Source of the DNA: Leuctra nigra
Lineage: Eukaryota > Arthropoda > Insecta > Plecoptera > Leuctridae
Assembly: GCA_934045905.1 (NCBI GenBank)
Contig: OW203766.1
Coordinates: 26,158,309 to 26,222,308, forward strand
Direction of reading: 5' to 3'
Length of the DNA stretch: 64,000 nucleotides
The position numbers and the translations under genes were made by a program. This document shows positions 58,290 to 64,000 of the stretch, piece after piece. Each line of letters opens with the position of its first letter. The first letter of the stretch is position 1. The notes below the pieces were generated by a model that saw only the letters and a program-made list of their open reading frames with translations, was not told where the DNA came from and did not search any database.

Positions 58290-59480
58290 AGAATAGCTTT
58301 AAGTTTCGTTACAATCGGTCCAGCCGTTTTCGATATATGACGTCACTTCCGGTTTTAGCAATGGCGGCCGAAAATAATGTCGTCTTGAATTCATAATTAT
58401 TACTCCTACACATTTCCAAAATTTGGTTGCAATCGGTACAGCCGTTTTTGATATATGACGTCACTTCCGGTTTTAACAATGGCGGCCGAAAATAATGTCG
58501 TCTTGAATTCATAATTATTAGTACAACACATTTCCAAAATTTGGTTGCAATCGGTACAGCCATTTTCGATATATGACGTCACTTCCGGTTTTAACAATGG
58601 CGGCCGAAAATAATGTCGTCTTGAATTCATAATTATTAGTACAACACATTTCCAAAATTTGATTGCAATCGGTACAGCCATTTTCGATATTTGACGTCAC
58701 TTCCGGTTTTAACAATGGCGGCCGAAAATAATGTCGTCTTGAATTCATAATTATTAGTCCAACACATTTCCAAACTTAGGTTGCAATCGGTACAACCGTT
58801 TACGATATATGACGTCACTTCCGGTTTTAAAAATGGCCGCCGAGAACACTGCAACCTTGAATTTATAATTATTTACAAAGTACGTTTACTTATATCTATT
58901 TTAAAGTATAAAGTGGTGAATTTAGCGTCATTTAGCATATTTATGACGTCATTTCCGGTATAGGTCATAAAATGTGTGACGTCATTTCCGGTTTCGATAT
59001 TTGAATCATCAAATATTACTGATTACATAAAGTTGACCGTCTAAATCGTTTAGCGCTGGTTTTGTTCTAATCTGTTTAGCCGTTTTTGAGACATGATGTC
59101 ACTTCCGGTTTCAAAATGGCGTCTTCCGGTTGGTTTTATAACAATTCAAATGAGATGTCAAAAGTACATACGTTACATAAATATCAAAATAATAGGATCA
59201 ACCTTTGTTGCCAAAATGCCAATAGATGTATTTCAAATTTCATTACGTCATTTCCTGTTTCGTTAACATAATTTTTAGTATTTTGCTACTGATAATGCAT
59301 ATAGATGACCGTCTGAATCGTTTGGCGCAAATTTCGTTCCAATCGGTCCAGCGGTTGTCGAGATATGATGCCACTTCCGGTTTCAAAATGGCGGCACAAA
59401 AAAGTCATGGGGAGAAGGTTAAATCAGACGCCAAAAGTGCACACGTGGTAAAAATGTGAGATCAATCGGTTCAGCCGTTT
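58290..59480. repeat. 118-bp tandem array with CRE/ETS/YY1-like block
   Basis: GACGTCACTTCCGG occurs at 58339, 58457, 58575, 58693 and 58811, a fixed 118-bp period. Decayed versions follow at 58945, 58978, 59095, 59244 and 59367 with irregular spacing. A typical unit reads TTGCAATCGGTACAGCCG, then TTTTCGATATATGACGTCAC, TTCCGGTTTTAACAATGGCG, GCCGAAAATAATGTCGTC and TTGAATTCATAATTATTAG. The second to fourth units are nearly identical and the outer ones diverge. Minus-strand frames open through several units (118 is not divisible by three) are artefacts of low stop density. The phrase around AATCGGTCCAGCCG is common in insect repeats. Confidence 0.95.
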
Positions 59481-59484
59481 AGGC

Positions 59485-62400
59485 TGTGGCCTGTTTACCG
59501 GATTTTAGCTCCAGCCTACTACTACTAAGATTATTATTATGAAAACCGCCCTAAAACACTGTTTTCACGGCCCTCTAGCGCGCAAAGGGCGTAACCTATT
59601 GTTCCCAAATTTGGTATATGTTGTAGGGTGGGCCATAGCTCGAAATTAAGATATTTCGCAACAATGTGAGATTTCTCAATTTTAAGATCCAGTAGGCCGA
59701 AAATGCCACTTTGATGCTTACAGTAAAAGTGGGTTTGCTCCAGCCTTTATATGAGAGTGTGCGCGCGCCGTACGACTTGGCTGGCGTGGAGCGACCGCTC
59801 CACTAGATCCTTCGAAACTCTTTTCCAACTGGCCATTGTCTGGAATATCCCAAGACAGATTCAGCAACTCAAGTTTCATCAAATTCTTCAGCAATTTTTT
59901 TTCGAACCACTTTATCTTCTTCAACCATCTACACCAATTTGAAAATAATCGATGAATAAAACTCTACATCCTCGACAATTAATTCAATAATGACTCTGCA
60001 AGTGTCATCACCATTAAATAAACGCTTCTATAATAATATGATCACAAGTATTAAAAACAAGTAATAATTATTACAAGTCGCCAGGCACGAGTATAATAAT
60101 AGTCAAGTATATAATTAAATTGATCCTGAAAAGCGGTCAACGATCTAGTGGTATTCTGATAGATTCAGTGGGTTAAATTGAACACCTTGATGATGTTAAA
60201 ACGACTATTAGTTACATCCGCAATTGAGTTCTTTTAAGTTCCGAGACGAATTCGAAATGACGTTCAATTGAGGTGCATAGGCGATGTAATGGAAGAGGGT
60301 TGTAATGAAACTAGAAAGTTGAGAAGATGCAGTTGGAAATTTGTAATGAGACTAGCAAATCTCGTGCTATGAAAGATTGAAGGAGTTTGCTAGAATTATG
60401 GAAATTATTAAATTTTTATTTCAGCGAATTTTTTTAAAGAGAGCGATGTGTTATTACTGGACTCATATGGCTCTTTCTGTGTGTTGCGTTTTTGCTTTTT
60501 TATGTGCGCTACCAAAGTCACATCATTCAATCAATCGATCTAAAATTTTGCACACACACTAATGTCATATGAGCGGTCACGTGTATTGATTTTGGGCAAG
60601 ATTATGTGATTGGTTGAATATTAATTAAACTGGAACTGTTTGACAGATCAACTTCAAATTTTACATGGTCTCGGGTCAAAATTTTAGGAGTTTTGACAAT
60701 TCTGAGACCATTCTCTAGAGAACTTCAAAAGCTAATGACATTTTACGGAAGTTTAACTTGTTTAGCTTGTTGGGTAGCTTGTTTTAAAATATAAGTCAAA
60801 AGTATTCAAACAAATTCAATGAGATTATCTCTGCTCCTTTGACATGTTGTCTTCATTGCTTTTCCAATTTTACTTTTTTACTTTATTTAGCCAAATTTTA
60901 CTTTTTTCGTTTGGTAGGGAAATAATTAATTAAAAATGTTATAACTGGCATAATAACCATAATTATTTGTAAGAAATGTATATATTCATAATCATAATAT
61001 CTGTTTACGTTTAAAAATCATATTTTGTTTTTAAAAATAAAATTAACAGTACATAAAATCCTATGAAATAATATAATTGTTTCTAAAGTTCCTGGTTCAA
61101 ATTACACAATCGTTTAGTAAACAAAAGCAAAAACAATCTGAGCTCCCTCTGAATAACTCAATTTTTCAATCTGCCAGTGTAAATTACTGGCTTGGGTCGA
61201 CAGGTTCTAATGCGATCCGAGCGAGGAATATTTATGCCATGTTGATAGTCTGCATTCGTAGTCTGTCAAATTATGTAGCACTGGACTGAGGTGGTCCTAT
61301 AAATCACTTGGTCATTGGCAGGCGCTGGAGTAGATGGAGCGTCAAGATTAACTGAATTCGTCCACGTGATTACTGGAACAATATGAGCATTTGCACGAGA
61401 CTGTCGTATTTGAACCAGGAATTTAAAACAAAAAAACTTTATTTTTAGTGTTTTAATGTATTTTTAATATTTTTGTTGTGTTTGATTATTGCTAATAATT
61501 AAATTGCAACATTCAATATTTATAATATATCTTACTAGTTTTCAACATTTTCAAATAATGTACGAAACAATTGATTGATTGCAATGAAAAATCATGTGCA
61601 TTATTCCTCATTCATTCAATCATATGTATTATTATATTTTTAAACATTCTTTCATTTTGTTACCTTTTTATTTTAAAAAATGCTTGCTTTATTTTGTATT
61701 TTTTGCTTTGATTTCAGTGGGTTATTATTGAAGATAATAATAGATTAACAAAATTACAATGCAAATGATAGGAAACTTGATAGCAAAAACTAATTCTTTT
61801 TATTGTAGGTACCTGAAGTTTTTTTTGTTTAAAAAAATGTATTATTGGGAATGGTTAGGTACCAGGTTCGAGCCTCTCATGTCTTCTGATTGATTTTGCA
61901 AGACTTGGATAATGTCAACTTTATTTCTCGATTTCACAATATTTCACGGCTTTTTTAACCTTTTTCAAGAGCCCTCTATCCATTATCATGAACTATTGAC
62001 AGGTACAAAAGTACGCTACTTGAAATATTTTGACATAATTTGACGAGTGACAGAGATTTTGGGCTAGCAGAAGCCCTAGTAGTTCGACAATAAGCCCTTC
62101 GAGGGGGGTGGTATTTGGGGTTTCAATTCACTTGTATTCTTTTCAAATGAAATTAGAACGATTGTAAAATCGATGAGGAGTTGAGTTTTTGAAAGAAACG
62201 TTGTCTATACAGCAGTTCTCGAAGCATTTTTCAGGATTATTTGAATGTAATTTTAACATGATTTTATCATATTAATGACGCACAGTGTTACAATGAAAAT
62301 TGTTTGTTTAATGAAAACAATATTTTTATTTTTTGAAGTCTTAAAACCTCTTTATGAGTCCAGTGATAAAATAAATTGTTTATATAATAACCAAGTAATT

Positions 62401-63230
62401 CTTCAATTATAGTGATTAGAGCCCACATATTATTGCTGTTTATATAATTGGCATGATAATATAATATTTTATAACAATACTTATCAAGTTATCTGTCTGA
62501 AATGACAGATATCAGCTATTATATTTCTATCATTTATGACATGAAACTAAACTGTCATTCAAATAACCACTTTCGTATAAAATCAAAGCAAAAGCCATGC
62601 GAGCTCATACAATTGATTTTTCGGATCAGCATTTCCATAATTCTAAACAATTACCGAAAATTTACAGTGGCATTCAGAAATTGTTTACAAGATCCTTATC
62701 TATCAACTCGGGGATCTGTTAAACAACAAGTGATTGTCACTTTACATCCACAAATACAGTAAAAATAATAATTTCTCTAATTATGTCATATGAAATATTC
62801 TTGGTTGATTTTTTTTTAATATTTCAAAACTACTTCTATCGATGGACGTACTTGAGTTGTCTTTCCTGTTAGTAATAAGTTTAGTACCATTATCATGGTT
62901 TATAAGACACCAATTAAACTGTCTATATAATCCCCCTTTGTTTCGATTGCAGTTAGTTGAAATATAGGGAGAAAAAAATGCCCGCATTTCTATTTCGATG
63001 CAATTATGACAATATGCCAGTAGCCGATTACCATCGTTTCCATTGATTAACTAAGTGGCGTATAAGCGAAATAGAAACGATGATTATAAGACAATTTAAA
63101 GATAACCGTCGCAAGAATAGATCACATTAATTTGCACAAAACTACCTATATTATGCAGTTAGGTATAATAAGTACCTTGTAAGTTGCATTAAAACCTTAT
63201 CAAACTATATTTATAGTTAGGTATAAGTAT
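59485..63230. other. Intron, no gene
   Basis: 59490-59720 continues as probable repeat-derived DNA (ACTACTACTAAGATTATTATTA; AAATTTGGTATATGTTGTAGG). GTGGAGCGACCGCTCCAC (about 59785-59802) is a perfect palindrome. ACCAGGTTCGAGCCTCTC at about 61861 is B-box-like. The remainder is AT-rich with no frame of note. Confidence 0.5.
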
Positions 63231-63234
63231 AGTG

Positions 63235-63335
63235 AAGGGATGTGATGTAGAAACGAACCGGGGCTCAAACCCGGGACCTCTCTTTTGCCGGGCGAGAGCT
63301 CTACCACCTGAGCAACACGGTTGCTGGTAATGAAC
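63235..63335 (-). repeat. tRNA-like SINE fragment with intact T-arm
   Basis: On the minus strand: TTGCTCAGGTGGTAGAGC (A-box region), CTCTCGCCCGGCAAAAGAGAG, then CCGGG TTTGAGC CCCGG as a T-arm with a good B-box, followed by CACATCCCTTCACTATA. That last word matches the right end of the 57.3-kb SINE (CACATCCCTTCATAT). The other SINE end (GGAAAACTTCC) is absent, so this copy is truncated. Confidence 0.75.
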
Positions 63336-63339
63336 GAAA

Positions 63340-63640
63340 AAAATTGTTAACTGTAAAATAATATAATTTTATGAGAGGCACGTTATTACTTTTGTTACTT
63401 TTGTACTTTCATGACGTTCGTTTTTTTTAAATTGTTCATATTTAAAGATAAGATACAAGACGGACTCTTTATTTTGCTGAGCTACTGTATAATTGAAGTA
63501 TTCAAAAAAATTAAGTTTCCAAAAAAATTACCCCAAATTGAATTATAGCGTCTCCAAAATAATCAGTTCGAATTTGAAGATATCATTTTCCAAGATAATA
63601 TTAGTTCAAAATATTTACAGTCAATTATTTTGTCCCTCAT
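63340..63640. other. AT-rich intron, no gene
   Basis: Nothing recognisable; several CCAAAA/TTTCCAA words occur at 63515-63595. Confidence 0.5.
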
Positions 63641-63647
63641 CGAGTGT

Positions 63648-63752
63648 CCATGTCATGCTCACAATCATGTCATGTCATGTCATGATCATGAGTGTCATGT
63701 TCACGATCATGTCATGTCATGTCATGAGTGTCATGTTCACGATCATGACAAT
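63648..63752. repeat. CATGT-based minisatellite
   Basis: GTCATG pentamer-like runs (CATGTCATGTCATGTCATG) alternate with TTCACGATCATG words, giving two units of about 36-40 bp and a partial third. The array is rich in the palindrome CATG. Confidence 0.85.
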
Positions 63753-63754
63753 TG

Positions 63755-64000
63755 TCGCCGAGAATCACGACAAACCACGCGCATGATCGTCTAGCCACGA
63801 CACGGCTTGTCTATTACACTTTCACATGCACTTTAGCATGTTTGACATCTCATTTGCAGTTGCAGTTGCAATTGCAAGATGCACCGGCAAACTAGATGAC
63901 AGATATTCACCATTCGAGTTACAAGGCTTGAGACAACACGACATCGATTGAAATTTACTTGAGTTTCAGTCACAAAATCTGTGTGAATGTTTTTTTTACA
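63755..64000. other. Intron edge, no gene
   Basis: TTTGCAGTTGCAGTTGCAATTGCAAG near 63853-63878 is a short hexamer repeat. The window ends without a gene feature. Confidence 0.5.

Larger units (their letters stand above)
22507..64000 (-). other. ss: Intron(s) upstream of the bHLH exon
   Basis: Everything to the right of the exon is transcriptionally upstream of it. No exon encoding the short N-terminal segment expected before LKPPPKDG was found on the minus strand by looking for a KRRRRNGK-like stretch followed by AG and GT. Either the whole 41.5 kb is one intron, or a short or untranslated exon was missed. Most of the window's repeats and SINEs lie here. Confidence 0.7.

Noticed and set aside
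58309..58854. Set of overlapping 72-91 codon minus-strand frames with repeated peptides
   Set aside because: They arise from the 118-bp tandem array. The period is not a multiple of three, so no continuous protein repeat is encoded.
63648..63752. CRISPR-like array
   Set aside because: The repeats are short CATGT runs without unique spacers of constant length, and the window is eukaryotic.

Overview
This window is eukaryotic, AT-rich, almost entirely non-coding animal DNA, most likely from an insect. One convincing protein-coding segment is present: a minus-strand exon at 22316..22506 encoding the bHLH domain of the aryl hydrocarbon receptor (called spineless in Drosophila). Its residues, such as [12 protein letters not shown] and the run from LSKLDRL to LRTKSYFQ, are of the insect AhR type. 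It has a canonical splice acceptor and donor, and its intron phases (2 in, 1 out) fit the family. The insect order is not fixed by the sequence. Many short interspersed repeats, very large introns and abundant microsatellites suggest a large genome, possibly hemipteran, but this is a guess.

The gene reads right to left. The DNA right of 22506 (about 41.5 kb) is the intron before the bHLH exon, or that intron plus small exons I could not find. The DNA left of 22316 (about 22 kb) is the intron that follows it. No PAS-domain exon and no first coding exon could be recognised, so both probably lie outside the window. The remaining open frames are short, mostly lack an ATG and match no family I recognise.

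Left part (1-22 kb): a 39-bp minisatellite near 1.0-1.3 kb; a recurring GGCACCTCCACC word at 1.9-2.0 kb; three copies of a short inverted-repeat element that carries an RFX X-box-like palindrome; poly-C and (GAA)n tracts at 4.3-4.6 kb; a 382-bp palindromic MITE flanked by TTAA; four AGGTCA half-sites in direct-repeat-1 spacing at 8.0 kb; a retrotransposon-like 3' end at 12.9 kb; and a GC-richer cluster of GCGTG and CACGTG sites at 16.8 kb. GCGTG is the core recognised by the product of this gene.

Middle part (22-54 kb): a minisatellite that runs directly into the splice acceptor of the bHLH exon; two copies of a dispersed repeat; several tRNA-derived SINE copies; a composite GTC/CCT-rich repeat block at 35.4-36.0 kb; and a 31-G homopolymer.

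Right part (54-64 kb): the most structured region. A 1278-bp element has inverted ends of 197 bp that I read as identical, and a tRNA-containing SINE with an exact 13-bp target duplication sits inside it. About 160 bp further on is an array of 118-bp units, each carrying TGACGTCA, ACTTCCGG and AATGGCGGC packed together. Another tRNA-like element and a CATGT-rich minisatellite close the window.
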